This document shows, piece by piece, positions 18,409 through 27,541 of a stretch of 64,000 nucleotides of DNA. A program made the position numbers and the translations under genes. The stretch is taken from NCBI RefSeq assembly GCF_009858175.1, contig NZ_CP047393.1:2294001-2358000 (forward strand). Direction: 5' to 3'. Below the pieces are notes generated by a model that worked only from the letters and a program-made list of their open reading frames with translations, was not told where the DNA came from and made no database searches. Position 1 is the stretch's first letter; the number at the start of each line of letters is the position of its first letter. The DNA is from Pontibacillus sp. HMF3514 (GTDB lineage Bacteria > Bacillota > Bacilli > Bacillales > BH030062).

Positions 18409-18446
18409 TAAAAAGCACAAACACTTTTTACTTTAGGTTTGCGCTC
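18409..18446 (-). terminator. intrinsic terminator of the 18.4-kb gene
   Basis: On the minus strand AGCGCAAAC pairs with GTTTGTGCT, followed by five T. It overlaps the stop codon region of the gene at 18446. Confidence 0.7.
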
Positions 18447-18964
18447 TAATCTGAAAGACTTGAATATATTTGTTCACCAGATTTAGAATACCCATTTATG
18501 TTTACAGGGGTTATTATAGCTCCCTTTAGCTTTTTGAAGAAGAATCGTTTTCCCTCTGCCTTTATAATTGGAACACTTTGATTAAATTTTTCCTCAGTTT
18601 CTACAGTTACTTTATGTATCTCGGGGTTAATGATCTGACCAAAATAGTAAACAATTTCTTTTTGCCCCACTCCACCTGCACTCCATGTTATTTCCTGTTC
18701 TTTATTGGGTGGATAATAAGTAGAACTTATTGAACTTTCATTCCCCATCTCATCTCTAATTTCCCAATTTCCAGTCCACTTTCGTTTTAGTTCCGCAAGC
18801 ATTACGGTATGTTGGTTTCTAAAAATGGTTAACCATTCCCCGTTTACCTTTCTCACTAAATAAACATCTTCTGTTGCTGGATCCCAATTTTCAGTAATGT
18901 TAAAAACATCATCTTCTGTTGGGGACTGTTTGTGATTGTATATGAGCATTACAGAACCAAACAT
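18446..18964 (-). CDS. membrane-anchored protein of unknown function, start uncertain
   Basis: An extracytoplasmic-type protein of 172 residues counted from the first in-frame ATG. The frame stays open upstream as IKKITISILIFI, which completes a typical N-terminal membrane anchor. A good GGAG motif lies nine bases before an ATC codon at 18998-19000. The true start may therefore be that ATC, or the original ATG was lost by mutation. The rest is rich in beta-type sequence (WDPATEDVYLVRKVNGEW) with no known domain. Confidence 0.6.
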   Translation of the reverse strand: MFGSVMLIYNHKQSPTEDDVFNITENWDPATEDVYLVRKVNGEWLTIFRNQHTVMLAELKRKWTGNWEIRDEMGNESSISSTYYPPNKEQEITWSAGGVGQKEIVYYFGQIINPEIHKVTVETEEKFNQSVPIIKAEGKRFFFKKLKGAIITPVNINGYSKSGEQIYSSLSD

Positions 18965-19149
18965 TATAAATATTAAAATACTAATAGTGATTTTTTTGAT
19001 AGCGAATGACTCCTTTTATAATTATCCACCTTGTCTTCTCTCCACAATCGATCATTTATTGATAATCTTCCAAATTTCTAACTTTAACCTTTTCGCTACC
19101 AGACGTTTTAATGTACATAATATAACGTTCACGGTCGAAAATGGATTTT

Positions 19150-19512
19150 CTAACTTTTTTTATTGTGACTAATATATAAAACGGAATATTCTAATTGATT
19201 ATATGTATATTCAATAACAACATTCTCTTTTAATCTGGCAAAAGACATCACTTCTGCATTCTTTGGGACAAATTGGTCTGCGTAGCTTTTCTTCAATTCA
19301 TATATGTCTTCCGTTAGCATTTTATTCATTGTTGCTTCTTTCGATGCTTTAAAAACTTCTTCAAAATGATTTACTTCTGTAATTTGATCTAACTCTTTCT
19401 CGATAACTTCAGGGATAGTTTTATCTTTTCCTAGATCTTCAGAAACCTCTGATGCACAAGCAACTAGTGTTAAAGTAATACAAACTAAGAGAATAGAATA
19501 TTTGTATTTCAA
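19150..19512 (-). CDS. small lipoprotein of unknown function
   Basis: A 120-residue putative lipoprotein. The signal peptide MKYKYSILLVCITLTLVACA ends in a lipobox with Cys at about residue 19. The mature part is charged and helical (KELDQITEVNHFEEVFKASK). GGGAG precedes the ATG. It lies 26 bases after another lipoprotein gene and is probably co-transcribed. Not assigned to a family. Confidence 0.65.
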   Translation of the reverse strand: MKYKYSILLVCITLTLVACASEVSEDLGKDKTIPEVIEKELDQITEVNHFEEVFKASKEATMNKMLTEDIYELKKSYADQFVPKNAEVMSFARLKENVVIEYTYNQLEYSVLYISHNKKS

Positions 19513-19538
19513 AAAGCTCCCTCTATAAACATATTTAT

Positions 19539-20045
19539 TTAATGATTACTTTCTATTTCAGATATATTAACGACTTCTTTGGTAATAGCATCGATGTAAT
19601 ATATAGTTTTATTACCAAGCGAATGAAAGGCTTTAACAACCCAAACATCTCGAACCAAGTTATGTTCATTACTTTCATCATAGTCGTAATTTTCGTTAAA
19701 GGTCACTGCCCACTTTTCAACTTCATTACTTGTTAGTGATTCTGCTATTTGACGGGCTTCTTCTTCAGGTATATAAATACCCTCTAAATTTTCAACCATG
19801 CTTTTTATATATGTAGTGTCGTCCTTGATCCCTGCAATGTCGGTTTGTTTTACCATTTTAGACTGTAGTACGTTTAGGCGTTTTTCACTCTTTTCCAACT
19901 TAGATTGTAGTTCTTCCTGTTGTTTGTTCAGTTCTGTTATCTTTTCATTTAGCTTTTGAAAGTCTTTTGTGTTGTGAGTGTTTGTGGAGCAAGATGTCAC
20001 GATCATTGTAGCTATTAATGCTATAGAAATTGAAACTACTCGCAT
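19539..20045 (-). CDS. lipoprotein with coiled coil
   Basis: A 168-residue putative lipoprotein with lipobox VTSC (Cys near residue 19). A coiled coil of roughly 45 residues follows (FQKLNEKITELNKQQEELQS and on). The C-terminal domain is small and mixed, with the repeating pattern EKWAVTFNENYDYDE and IYYIDAITKEVV, reminiscent of PepSY-like folds but too weak to assign. A GGGGGAGG motif lies upstream of the ATG. First gene of a two-lipoprotein pair. Confidence 0.65.
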   Translation of the reverse strand: MRVVSISIALIATMIVTSCSTNTHNTKDFQKLNEKITELNKQQEELQSKLEKSEKRLNVLQSKMVKQTDIAGIKDDTTYIKSMVENLEGIYIPEEEARQIAESLTSNEVEKWAVTFNENYDYDESNEHNLVRDVWVVKAFHSLGNKTIYYIDAITKEVVNISEIESNH

Positions 20046-20159
20046 GTACGCTTACCTCCCCCTAAATTACCTTTTTGTAATTACTTAAATATCAGTATCG
20101 TTCACTACACCTATCCCCCATGCATATGTTAAAAGCATACTAATAGCGGGGGAATATTA

Positions 20160-20405
20160 ATGTATTATCGTCAGCAACCTCAAAATGATAACCAATGGAT
20201 GAATCCTCAATACACGACGGTCATCGATCCTTTTGTAGTCGTTCGATTGCAATTACTTCGAGGAAAGAATTTAATTGTTGAAACAACGAAAGATACCATT
20301 AGAGGGGAATTAGTCGAAATACAGCCTGATCATGCTGTGCTACAAATTGGAGACTCTCTTTTCTTTGTTCGTATTCAACAAATTGTGTCATTTATGCCAA
20401 TTTAA
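20160..20405 (+). CDS. DUF2642 (YuzF-like) protein
   Basis: An 81-residue protein with a Gln/Asn/Pro-rich N terminus (MYYRQQPQNDNQWMNP). It is followed by a small beta-barrel-like domain (LLRGKNLIVETTKDTIRGEL, then VEIQPDHAVLQIGDSLFFVRIQQIV) typical of DUF2642. Members are found in spore-formers and often linked to spores. A GGGGGAATATTA leader precedes the ATG. It is the only plus-strand gene between 16.4 and 25 kb. Confidence 0.75.
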   Translation: MYYRQQPQNDNQWMNPQYTTVIDPFVVVRLQLLRGKNLIVETTKDTIRGELVEIQPDHAVLQIGDSLFFVRIQQIVSFMPI

Positions 20406-20466
20406 ATATTTGACCTTCAATAGCCTATTGAAAGATTTATCACATCCAGAATTTTCAAAGAATACT

Positions 20467-20922
20467 TTATGTTTCATTTTTAAAAGATCTAACTAACATA
20501 ACCCCTGTAAGAATTCCGATCATAATTAATATATGAGTATATTGCATCGGAGCGAAAAACACCCCCAACGGAGTGTGGCGGTATGAAGCAATACCAACAA
20601 GTCGAAATGTGTATGTATGTGGAGTTAGGCTAATTATTAGGAAAATAACTGTGGGGATTATGAGCCAATTAAAGTTAATGTCCCCTTTTAAAATCTTCAA
20701 GACTCGCTTCCACTCAATCAGAATCCCGAATAATATGCTTAGGAGTGAGATATAAAAGTAGTTCCATAACCTCTCCTCATCTATTCTCACAATTCCTTCT
20801 ACACCCATCGCCATGCTTCTAAAAATCTCTGCGATAACATTTAGGATCATTAAACCAATTATAAACACAACAGCATATTGAATAATTTTTTTAATCACTT
20901 TCACTCTCCCTTCCTCATTCAC
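20467..20922 (-). CDS. small membrane protein, paralogue 1 of a local family
   Basis: A 151-residue protein with four predicted membrane helices. It shares the pattern LKGDINFNWLIIPTVIFLI and a conserved C-terminal helix ending VMLVRSF with the genes at 20915 and 29641. A GTG at 20922 overlaps the stop codon of the preceding gene, suggesting coupled translation; an inner GTG (seventh codon) with GGAAGGGAG before it is also possible. Function unknown. Confidence 0.65.
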   Translation of the reverse strand: MNEEGRVKVIKKIIQYAVVFIIGLMILNVIAEIFRSMAMGVEGIVRIDEERLWNYFYISLLSILFGILIEWKRVLKILKGDINFNWLIIPTVIFLIISLTPHTYTFRLVGIASYRHTPLGVFFAPMQYTHILIMIGILTGVMLVRSFKNET

Positions 20923-21334
20923 TAGGACTCAATGACCTCACAAGTAGTACCCCAGCTAAAATACTGAGTACCATATGCGTATCTGGAACTAGGAACATCC
21001 AAATATAAAACGGATCCTCTACTCCAAACCAATGCAATACGTAAGTTCGAGGTATAAATATGAATACGAGTAGAATCATAGCCGGTGCTAGTAACCAATT
21101 TAGATTGAAGTTTCCTAGAGTTAATGCAATCACTTTTTCTGATTCCAGAAGAAGTCCGAATAAAAAACCCCAAAGTGTCATTTTCGTAAGTAAAAACCTG
21201 ATGTTATCTTTTCGTGAATTTGCCTCCCTCAATTCCTCATAGGTTTCCACCATTAGATACAGAAGAATCAAAGCTACAATTATAAATGATGCACGTAAAG
21301 CATTTTTTTTATAAATACAATCACACTCCAGCAC
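20915..21334 (-). CDS. small membrane protein, paralogue 2 of a local family
   Basis: A 139-residue protein with four predicted membrane helices. The motif LGNFNLNWLLAPAMILLVF, the HWFGVEDPFYIWMF loop and the final GVLLVRSL are shared with the products of the genes at 20467 and 29641. The listed start is a GTG with a poor ribosome binding site. TGGAG lies nine bases before an in-frame ATT seven codons inside, which may be the true or a decayed start. Function unknown. Confidence 0.62.
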   Translation of the reverse strand: MLECDCIYKKNALRASFIIVALILLYLMVETYEELREANSRKDNIRFLLTKMTLWGFLFGLLLESEKVIALTLGNFNLNWLLAPAMILLVFIFIPRTYVLHWFGVEDPFYIWMFLVPDTHMVLSILAGVLLVRSLSPSE

Positions 21335-21387
21335 CTCATTTTAATACCAATTATTTCAAAAGGAACCATTTAACTCAATCCTTTTCC

Positions 21388-21428
21388 ACAAAAAAGACGC
21401 TTTCCTTAAAAACAAGGAAAACGTCTTA
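21388..21428 (-). terminator. intrinsic terminator of the YczE-like gene
   Basis: On the minus strand AAGACGTTTTCCTT pairs with AAGGAAAGCGTCTT (one mismatch), followed by T. It overlaps the gene's stop codon region. Confidence 0.8.
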
Positions 21429-22061
21429 TGATTTACTTACACTTGGTTTATAACTTAAAAGTCTTTGGTCGATATAATGCATGCCCTTCATAAACAAGTG
21501 AATAACCATTCCACTTGTAAAAGCGATGATCAACGTTCCTATACCAATTGCTCCACCAAAGAATGCAGCAATAATAACTAAAACAATGCTAATTAAAGCT
21601 CGAGCAAATGATACTGACTTACCCGTTAAGTTCTTTACAACAATCATCATGCGATCAAAAGGATTAGGGGCAAAATCTGCTTGAAGATTAATAGCAATAC
21701 CTAAAGCAGAAATGACTAACCCAAGTGAAAAGCATACGACTTGTGGAACAATCGATTGTGGTTCAATCCACCCACTAAATAAATGGACCCAAAAATCAAT
21801 CCCTACTCCAGTAAGCAAAGATGTGAATATAGCAATGATTTCAGGTTTCCGTTTTTCTGCAATTGAATTAAAAAGAATCATACTTAAACCAACAACAATT
21901 TCCCAGCTTCCTATGGTTAAGCCGAATGTACGATAAAGACCGACAAGCAGGGCATCAAAAGGAGATGTACCTAATTTGGCAAGGATGGTTAAAGAGATTC
22001 CTGAAGTTAAAACCACAATGCCAATTGTGTAATACAAAATTCTTAGATAGATCCGATTCAT
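21426..22061 (-). CDS. YczE/YyaS/YitT-family membrane protein
   Basis: A 211-residue integral membrane protein with five to six helices. The family hallmark near the N terminus is GISLTILAKLGTSPFDALLV, repeated in weaker form as GIAINLQADFAPNPFDRMMI. Members are of unknown biochemical function; some are linked to secondary metabolism or transport. AAGGAGGGGA precedes the ATG. Monocistronic. Confidence 0.82.
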   Translation of the reverse strand: MNRIYLRILYYTIGIVVLTSGISLTILAKLGTSPFDALLVGLYRTFGLTIGSWEIVVGLSMILFNSIAEKRKPEIIAIFTSLLTGVGIDFWVHLFSGWIEPQSIVPQVVCFSLGLVISALGIAINLQADFAPNPFDRMMIVVKNLTGKSVSFARALISIVLVIIAAFFGGAIGIGTLIIAFTSGMVIHLFMKGMHYIDQRLLSYKPSVSKS

Positions 22062-22148
22062 ATTCTCCCCTCCTTGTAAGGTAAACGTCAGTATATCCTA
22101 TCATGGAGGGCATGATAGTTCAATAGGTGTTTGATTTATTTTCTTACC

Positions 22149-23408
22149 TTAGCTCGTAAACGCATTTGACTTCTCTTCACCATATTTTGCTTTTGCTGAA
22201 AATAAAAAGATTGAAAATAGGGTTGCTGCAATTAATGTACCTACACTAGCAAATATCAAACATACGATTTGAAGAGAAAACCACTCAGAAGTTAGACCTA
22301 ATAATAATGTAAATCCTATTTGAATCAATCCTTGGACCATATTAGCAATACTACCGAACCTCCCCATAAGATCGACTGGGATACTGTTTTGAAAAAAGGT
22401 AGCATAGCCAGCATTCGCAAATGCCATGAAGAATCCTAAGAACACAAATGCAAAAGTAGCTGATATAAAGTTAAAGGAGGAATAAAACATTACATAACCC
22501 ACTGACGAGAGTAGGATCCCTCCTCCAATATAAAAGCGAAGCTGTATCTTTTTTGACAAAACAGCAGCTACACTCCCTCCAAGAAGAGCGCCGATTCCAG
22601 TTATACTTACAATAAGGCCATAATCACGTTCTGAAAGCTCTAAGTTCTGTTTAATAAACGTGACCTCTTGTGAATCTAATGCAAATCCAATCAGCATGGC
22701 GATTTGAAATAGTAAATAGACTGTTATAAAAAAAGTAGCTTTCTTTGAAAAGTCGACTACAGCTTTAAGATCATATAAAAGTGTTTTCCATTTTATAGGT
22801 TCACGAACTTCTCCAGTCTCTTCATCCACATTTGGAAGAAGAAAAATGAAAAAGGCACAAACAATAAATGAAAGAGCATTGATGATAATACATAATTCAG
22901 TACCGACATACATGATAAGAACACCAGAAATGGCAGGTCCTAATAAAAATGCCCCTGAATTAGTCATGCTCATCATTGAATTAAATCGCTGTCTACGTTC
23001 TGATGGAATAAGCTTAGTTATATAGACTGCAGAGCTAGGACCAAAAAATGCTCCCACAATATTGATAAGAAAGACTAATCCATAGATTCCCCATAAGAAA
23101 CCTACAAAAGGAATACAGAAAACCAAAATCCCCCTAATAATATCTACTATAATCATCAATCTTCTTTTATTCACTCGATCAATGACACTTCCAGACCAAA
23201 AATTCGTTATTAAGAGTGCAATAGGTTTGATAATATATAGGCCTGCTACAGCTGCAGCAGATCCAGTTAAATTTAAAATTGTAATATTAATGGCAATCAG
23301 GTAAATCCAGTTTCCTAGATAAGACACCCCTATCCCAGAGAGAAGGAGCATATATTTGCTTATCAATCCATTCAAATCATCACCCACTAAAGAAAGATAA
23401 AAATTCAT
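22149..23408 (-). CDS. MFS transporter
   Basis: A 419-residue major facilitator superfamily protein with about 12 helices. It is similar in layout to macrolide/enterobactin-type exporters (MFS_3). Between helices 2 and 3 lies SGSVIDRVNKRRLMIIVD, a variant of the MFS loop motif. A central charged loop (PNVDEETGEVREPIKWKTLL) splits the halves. Substrate unknown; export is more likely than uptake. The first ATG has a weak ribosome binding site, so the start may be a few codons further in. Confidence 0.8.
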   Translation of the reverse strand: MNFYLSLVGDDLNGLISKYMLLLSGIGVSYLGNWIYLIAINITILNLTGSAAAVAGLYIIKPIALLITNFWSGSVIDRVNKRRLMIIVDIIRGILVFCIPFVGFLWGIYGLVFLINIVGAFFGPSSAVYITKLIPSERRQRFNSMMSMTNSGAFLLGPAISGVLIMYVGTELCIIINALSFIVCAFFIFLLPNVDEETGEVREPIKWKTLLYDLKAVVDFSKKATFFITVYLLFQIAMLIGFALDSQEVTFIKQNLELSERDYGLIVSITGIGALLGGSVAAVLSKKIQLRFYIGGGILLSSVGYVMFYSSFNFISATFAFVFLGFFMAFANAGYATFFQNSIPVDLMGRFGSIANMVQGLIQIGFTLLLGLTSEWFSLQIVCLIFASVGTLIAATLFSIFLFSAKAKYGEEKSNAFTS

Positions 23409-23469
23409 TATGTAAGAAATTTACCATTTAACACCTATTCTATATGCATTAAATTAATCCTCCTTAACA

Positions 23470-23508
23470 GAAAAAAGACACAAACCTGTCACATAGGTTT
23501 GTGTCTTA
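23470..23508 (-). terminator. intrinsic terminator of the glycolipid-binding family gene
   Basis: AAGACACAAACC pairs with GGTTTGTGTCTT, with six A on the left giving the U-tract on the minus strand. Confidence 0.85.
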
Positions 23509-23521
23509 GTTTTATTTAACC

Positions 23522-24070
23522 TTAAAATTCTCGAGTAAATAACCCAGGATAATCTTCAACTAAGCCGTCTTGGTCCACACGAATGGTAGTTTTATAGTTT
23601 CGACATTCGTATTGGAAAAATCTCTTTCCCCCGTCTTCATCAACCAACGTATAATGTTGCTTTAACTGTAATAACTCTAGTGAAGGCACGTCTATATACA
23701 ACATTTGAAAGGACTTCCTCTCTCCAACTGCCCATTCAAACCGATTAATGGGAAGCGAATTAGAAAAAGGGGTTACAGATATATCTATATCGATAGCTCC
23801 CTGCATGCTCTCTAAATATGTATCATTTGACCACCAATCGCCCATTCCGTTTGATCGCAAATGTAACGTGTGGTCTTTACCTTCCACAGCTACATCAACA
23901 CTTTTCGTCACCCAATTTTTATCTAGATCTATTTGATACATCACCTTGTAAGCATCCTTTTCATCAGTGTATATCACTGTTCCTTTGGCGTTTATTTCTT
24001 GAGGAGATTGAATCAATTTAAGATATTCACAACCAATAGGGCCTTTACTTTGCCACATAACCTTTTTCAT
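23522..24070 (-). CDS. putative glycolipid-binding family protein (COG3554 type)
   Basis: A 182-residue cytoplasmic protein of the putative glycolipid-binding family. Recognised parts are WQSKGPIGCEYLKL at the start, LRSNGMGDWWSND in the middle and EYPGLF-like VEDYPGLFTREF at the end. The biochemical role is not established. The ATG at 24070 has GGAGG just before it; the open frame extends further upstream without a start signal. It lies 25 bases downstream of citR on the same strand. Confidence 0.75.
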   Translation of the reverse strand: MKKVMWQSKGPIGCEYLKLIQSPQEINAKGTVIYTDEKDAYKVMYQIDLDKNWVTKSVDVAVEGKDHTLHLRSNGMGDWWSNDTYLESMQGAIDIDISVTPFSNSLPINRFEWAVGERKSFQMLYIDVPSLELLQLKQHYTLVDEDGGKRFFQYECRNYKTTIRVDQDGLVEDYPGLFTREF

Positions 24071-24095
24071 ATTACCTCCTCCGACTTTTCCCTTG

Positions 24096-24977
24096 TTATT
24101 TAAACTGATGGTTGGAAACGTATGAGATAAAATCGTTTTCCAAAGAATGATTGTATTTTGTAAGAGCAAAAGTATGTGCTTGAGGAAGATCAATTTGCGG
24201 GATAGGCACTTCTAATATTCTACCTTCCAGCAACTCTTTCCTCACTGTAGATTTGGGAAGGAAAGAAACACCTAGTCCACTTTCAATAAACCGCTTCGTA
24301 ATATGAACTTGAGATACTTTCATCGTCTTTGTTCTCGGAAATCTTGACTTGATTTTTTGATGCAATGTATCCCAAACACCTGGATAATTGTGTGTGAGTA
24401 AATAGTTATGTTTTAAAAATTCCTCTGGATAGCTTAGTGGTGCTGATTCAGAATCATATCCATCATGGGGGACACAAAAGACGATTTGGTCTTCATATAG
24501 TTCAACACAGTTCAGTTGATCATCTTGGCTTTTTAGTAGTGAAAAACCTATATCCACTTCCTCTTGGATAACCGCTTCTTCAATATTCTTTGATTCCATA
24601 ATTTCTACGTCAATCTCTAATTCTGGATTGCTCTTCAAAAACCCTTTTAAAACAGTCGGCATAATCGTATCCGCGATGGAAGGGGATATAGCTAACCGCA
24701 ACTTCTTTCTATACCCTTGCCCAAACGAATTCATATCCTCAATACCTTCTCGATGGGCATCAATCATCTTCCGAGCATGTTTGATGAATCTTCTGCCTTC
24801 CTCAGTTAGCTTGACAAACCGATTATTCCTTTCAAAAAGACTGACCCCTAATTCTTTTTCCAATGACTTAATGTGTACCGTGACAGTTGGCTGGGAGACG
24901 TATAAAACATCGGCCGCTTTACGAAAACTTCCTTCCTCTGCAACCGTTATAAAGGTATTCATCCATGATAATTCCAT
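24096..24977 (-). CDS. citR: LysR-family regulator, CitR-like
   Basis: A 293-residue LysR-type regulator. The winged-helix DNA-binding domain spans residues 1-60 (SFRKAADVLYVSQPTVTVHI) and the LysR substrate-binding domain about 90-290. It is divergent from a citrate synthase gene, as is citR from citA in B. subtilis, where CitR represses citA. I start at the ATG at 24977 (MELSWMNTF), which aligns with LysR N termini; GGGGTG lies five bases before it. A 13-codon upstream extension is unlikely. Confidence 0.82.
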   Translation of the reverse strand: MELSWMNTFITVAEEGSFRKAADVLYVSQPTVTVHIKSLEKELGVSLFERNNRFVKLTEEGRRFIKHARKMIDAHREGIEDMNSFGQGYRKKLRLAISPSIADTIMPTVLKGFLKSNPELEIDVEIMESKNIEEAVIQEEVDIGFSLLKSQDDQLNCVELYEDQIVFCVPHDGYDSESAPLSYPEEFLKHNYLLTHNYPGVWDTLHQKIKSRFPRTKTMKVSQVHITKRFIESGLGVSFLPKSTVRKELLEGRILEVPIPQIDLPQAHTFALTKYNHSLENDFISYVSNHQFK

Positions 24978-25088
24978 TGGCACACCCCGTGCATTAATAT
25001 TTTTAATCACTTCCATTAATTTTATTTAATTTTCTAAATTCACAATACATTTTATACTGAAAATAAGCAAATATTTAGGAGGTTAACG

Positions 25089-26180
25089 ATGATACAAAAA
25101 GGATTGAAAGGTGTAGTCTGTACAGAAACAAACATTAGCCATATTGATGGAGAAAAAGGAAGATTAATTTACCGTGGGTACTCTGCACAAGATCTAGCAA
25201 AAGAACATTCATTTGAAGAAGTAGCTTATCTGCTTTGGAATGGTACGCTTCCTAAAACTGAAGAACTGAATAAAACAAAACAACAGTTTAAACAATCACG
25301 TAAGCTTCCAAATTACGTAAAGAATATCATAGAAAATATTCCAGCCAGCCATGACATGTTAAGTGTGTTAAGAACGGCTATCTCATCTATAGAACTATTC
25401 GATACAAAACAAATTACAATCCAAGATGCCATTACCCTAACTTCACTTATACCTGCCATTATTTCTTACCGAGAATCCGTTCAAAAAAACACTACCTATC
25501 CAGAGGAACGAACTGATTTAGACCACGTTGCTTATTATCTTTATATGTTAACAGGAGAAGAGCCATCTTCCTCTTATGTAAAGGCATTAGAGACCTACAT
25601 GATTTTAACCATGGAGCATGGGTTAAATGCTTCTACCTTTTCAGCTAGAGTAACAGCTTCAACGGAATCCGATTTGGGTTCAGCTGCAACATCTGCTATT
25701 GGAACAATGAAGGGACCATTACATGGAGGGGCACCATCTGGTGTTATAGATCTATTAAATGACATTGCAAAAAGTAGAGATATTCGAGGATGCATTCAGC
25801 AAAAAGTAGAAAATGGAGAGAAGCTAATGGGTTTCGGACATCGCGTATACAAAACCATGGATCCAAGGGCTCAAGCGATCAAAGAAACACTTCAAGATAA
25901 CAAAAAGGAAGATGATTGGTTTGACCTTGCACTAAAAGTTGAAAAGACAGCTATTGAAGTATTAGAAGAACTTAAACCAGGGAGAAAACTTTACACGAAT
26001 GTAGAGTTCTATGCAGCAGCTGTTCTAAGAGAATTGAATATTCCTAGTCACCTTTTCACAGCTACATTTACTGCAAGTCGAATGGTTGGTTGGACGACAC
26101 ATGTTATGGAGCAATTAGAGGATAATACAATTTTCAGGCCATCAGCACAATATGTAGGACCCATTTACGAGAGAGTTTAG
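25089..26180 (+). CDS. citA: citrate synthase, CitA-like
   Basis: Condenses acetyl-CoA and oxaloacetate to citrate. The 363 residues begin KGLKGVVCTETNISHIDGEK. Active-site histidines are in LTMEHGLNAST and MGFGHRVYK, and the aspartate is in NVEFYAAAVL (with Glu before it) as in short Gram-positive synthases. AGGAGG precedes the ATG. The divergent citR-like gene points to a CitA-type accessory synthase, not the main CitZ. A methylcitrate synthase activity cannot be excluded. Confidence 0.85.
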   Translation: MIQKGLKGVVCTETNISHIDGEKGRLIYRGYSAQDLAKEHSFEEVAYLLWNGTLPKTEELNKTKQQFKQSRKLPNYVKNIIENIPASHDMLSVLRTAISSIELFDTKQITIQDAITLTSLIPAIISYRESVQKNTTYPEERTDLDHVAYYLYMLTGEEPSSSYVKALETYMILTMEHGLNASTFSARVTASTESDLGSAATSAIGTMKGPLHGGAPSGVIDLLNDIAKSRDIRGCIQQKVENGEKLMGFGHRVYKTMDPRAQAIKETLQDNKKEDDWFDLALKVEKTAIEVLEELKPGRKLYTNVEFYAAAVLRELNIPSHLFTATFTASRMVGWTTHVMEQLEDNTIFRPSAQYVGPIYERV

Positions 26181-26195
26181 ATAAGTAATGAATTT

Positions 26196-26237
26196 TAAAA
26201 AGGACTCATGAAGGTATAACTTCACGAGTCCTTTTTA
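26196..26237 (+). terminator. intrinsic terminator of citA
   Basis: AAAAAGGACTC plus TGAAG pairs with CTTCA plus GAGTCCTTTTT with one bulge on each side. Confidence 0.88.
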
Positions 26238-26246
26238 TGGAAAAAC

Positions 26247-26441
26247 CTAGTTGGTATGTCCGCCCATCATTTTCTCTCTTCTTCTCTTTGCCATATAAGC
26301 AGCAAAAAAGGCCACAACAGCAAAGGCTCCATCAATTAGAATGAGTTCTCCTGCGGTAAATAGGGTGTACAAGAATGATATTCCGAAAATAGCACCTAAA
26401 ATAATGTAGAAGTAAGTTAAAAACTTGTCTAATTTTTGCAT
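26247..26441 (-). CDS. small two-helix membrane protein
   Basis: A 64-residue protein with two predicted membrane helices (residues 9-28 and 32-50) and a basic tail (AKRRREKMMGGHTN). No strong ribosome binding site is seen close to the ATG, so the exact start is open. No family recognised. Confidence 0.55.
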   Translation of the reverse strand: MQKLDKFLTYFYIILGAIFGISFLYTLFTAGELILIDGAFAVVAFFAAYMAKRRREKMMGGHTN

Positions 26442-26565
26442 TTAAACACTCCATTTGTATAATGCTTTTCACATTTTACTATTATATATTATTCTTACTA
26501 ATACTATAACAAATGATTGTATCTTGAAGGAGCTAAATTTTTAAAAACATTATATAATCTAAAAA

Positions 26566-26916
26566 TTACTGAGCCTTTGAAAGATCAACCCAAATTACTG
26601 CCCCCATTGGATGTTGATATGGAATGGGGGTGTCGTAAATAATCGGATTATCTAAAACCCAAGCATAAGTTTTTTTGTAAGGGAGTTGACTAGTGTCTTC
26701 ACTGCTCACGCAATGAAGGTTTGAATGATTTTTATAGTCTCCTAAAGTAAGTTCTTTACTTTCCACAATATTGACTGTTCCGTAAACCATGCCTGAACCA
26801 CTTTTGATTAACCCGATTTTCCCCCTCTTTTTAGTATTGGATCCTCGTATCTCCCAAGTCTTTTTACCTTTTAGGATTAGATCAATCCAAGGTGATTTAA
26901 CTAGCAGACCTTTCAT
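26566..26916 (-). CDS. ASCH-domain protein
   Basis: A 116-residue single ASCH domain, a PUA-like fold associated with RNA binding or nucleoside chemistry. The family pattern is KSPWIDLILKGKKTWEIRGS near the N terminus and GMVYGTVNIVES in the middle. The ATG at 26916 has GGAGGAG upstream; the ORF runs 14 codons further without a start signal. It lies 38 bases after a gene of unknown function on the same strand. Confidence 0.75.
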   Translation of the reverse strand: MKGLLVKSPWIDLILKGKKTWEIRGSNTKKRGKIGLIKSGSGMVYGTVNIVESKELTLGDYKNHSNLHCVSSEDTSQLPYKKTYAWVLDNPIIYDTPIPYQHPMGAVIWVDLSKAQ

Positions 26917-26954
26917 GAAAACTCCTCCATTTATTGTTGAAGCAACCGAGAAAA

Positions 26955-27506
26955 TCATATCTCGTCTATTTTCTTACTCCAATTAATCACTTTTGCGTTC
27001 GAAATATCTACTTCTCCATCACTAAAGAGATGTGGTATGAATTGAAACATACCAAACTTGTTCCCTTTTCTAATTTCTTCTTTATAATAATCCATTGTGT
27101 CTTGAGGGATTGAGGTAAGTCCTTCATATTGCTGGGTATCTATGATATGTATATGTTTATTGGGAATGTCTTTATCAGGACCTTGATAACTTGCTTTATC
27201 GGTTTGGTATATTACATTTTGGTTGTTAGATAGGTTTTCAATAGGTACCTTATAAAATAGTAAATCCGTTCTTGTATTCACTTCAAATGTCTTGAGAGCT
27301 TCATACACATGGTTCGGGTGTAGAGGAAGAAAATGAATGACATCATTCCATAAACAATCAAGCTTAGGAATTTTCCTTTGATGTAATTTCGTACGTTTTG
27401 GATGATCTTCGTACTTTTTAATATATTTCTTATAAAGCTCTTCATCTTTCACCTTTAATCTGTTCAATGGCATCAGGTAATCACCAAACATATTCTTAGG
27501 AACCAT
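26955..27506 (-). CDS. conserved protein of unknown function, start uncertain
   Basis: A 183-residue soluble protein counted from the first ATG (MVPKNMFGDYLMPLNRLKVK). It is rich in charged residues, with a YEDHPKRTKLHQRKIP stretch and an aromatic C-terminal half. The ATG has no ribosome binding site. AAGGAGAG lies eight bases before an in-frame ATC at 27525-27527, seven codons upstream, and the extension would read IEKCVYH. The start may be that ATC or may be decayed. It follows the GNAT gene by 35 bases. Confidence 0.58.
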   Translation of the reverse strand: MVPKNMFGDYLMPLNRLKVKDEELYKKYIKKYEDHPKRTKLHQRKIPKLDCLWNDVIHFLPLHPNHVYEALKTFEVNTRTDLLFYKVPIENLSNNQNVIYQTDKASYQGPDKDIPNKHIHIIDTQQYEGLTSIPQDTMDYYKEEIRKGNKFGMFQFIPHLFSDGEVDISNAKVINWSKKIDEI

Positions 27507-27541
27507 ATGATAGACGCATTTTTCGATAAAGATCTCTCCTT

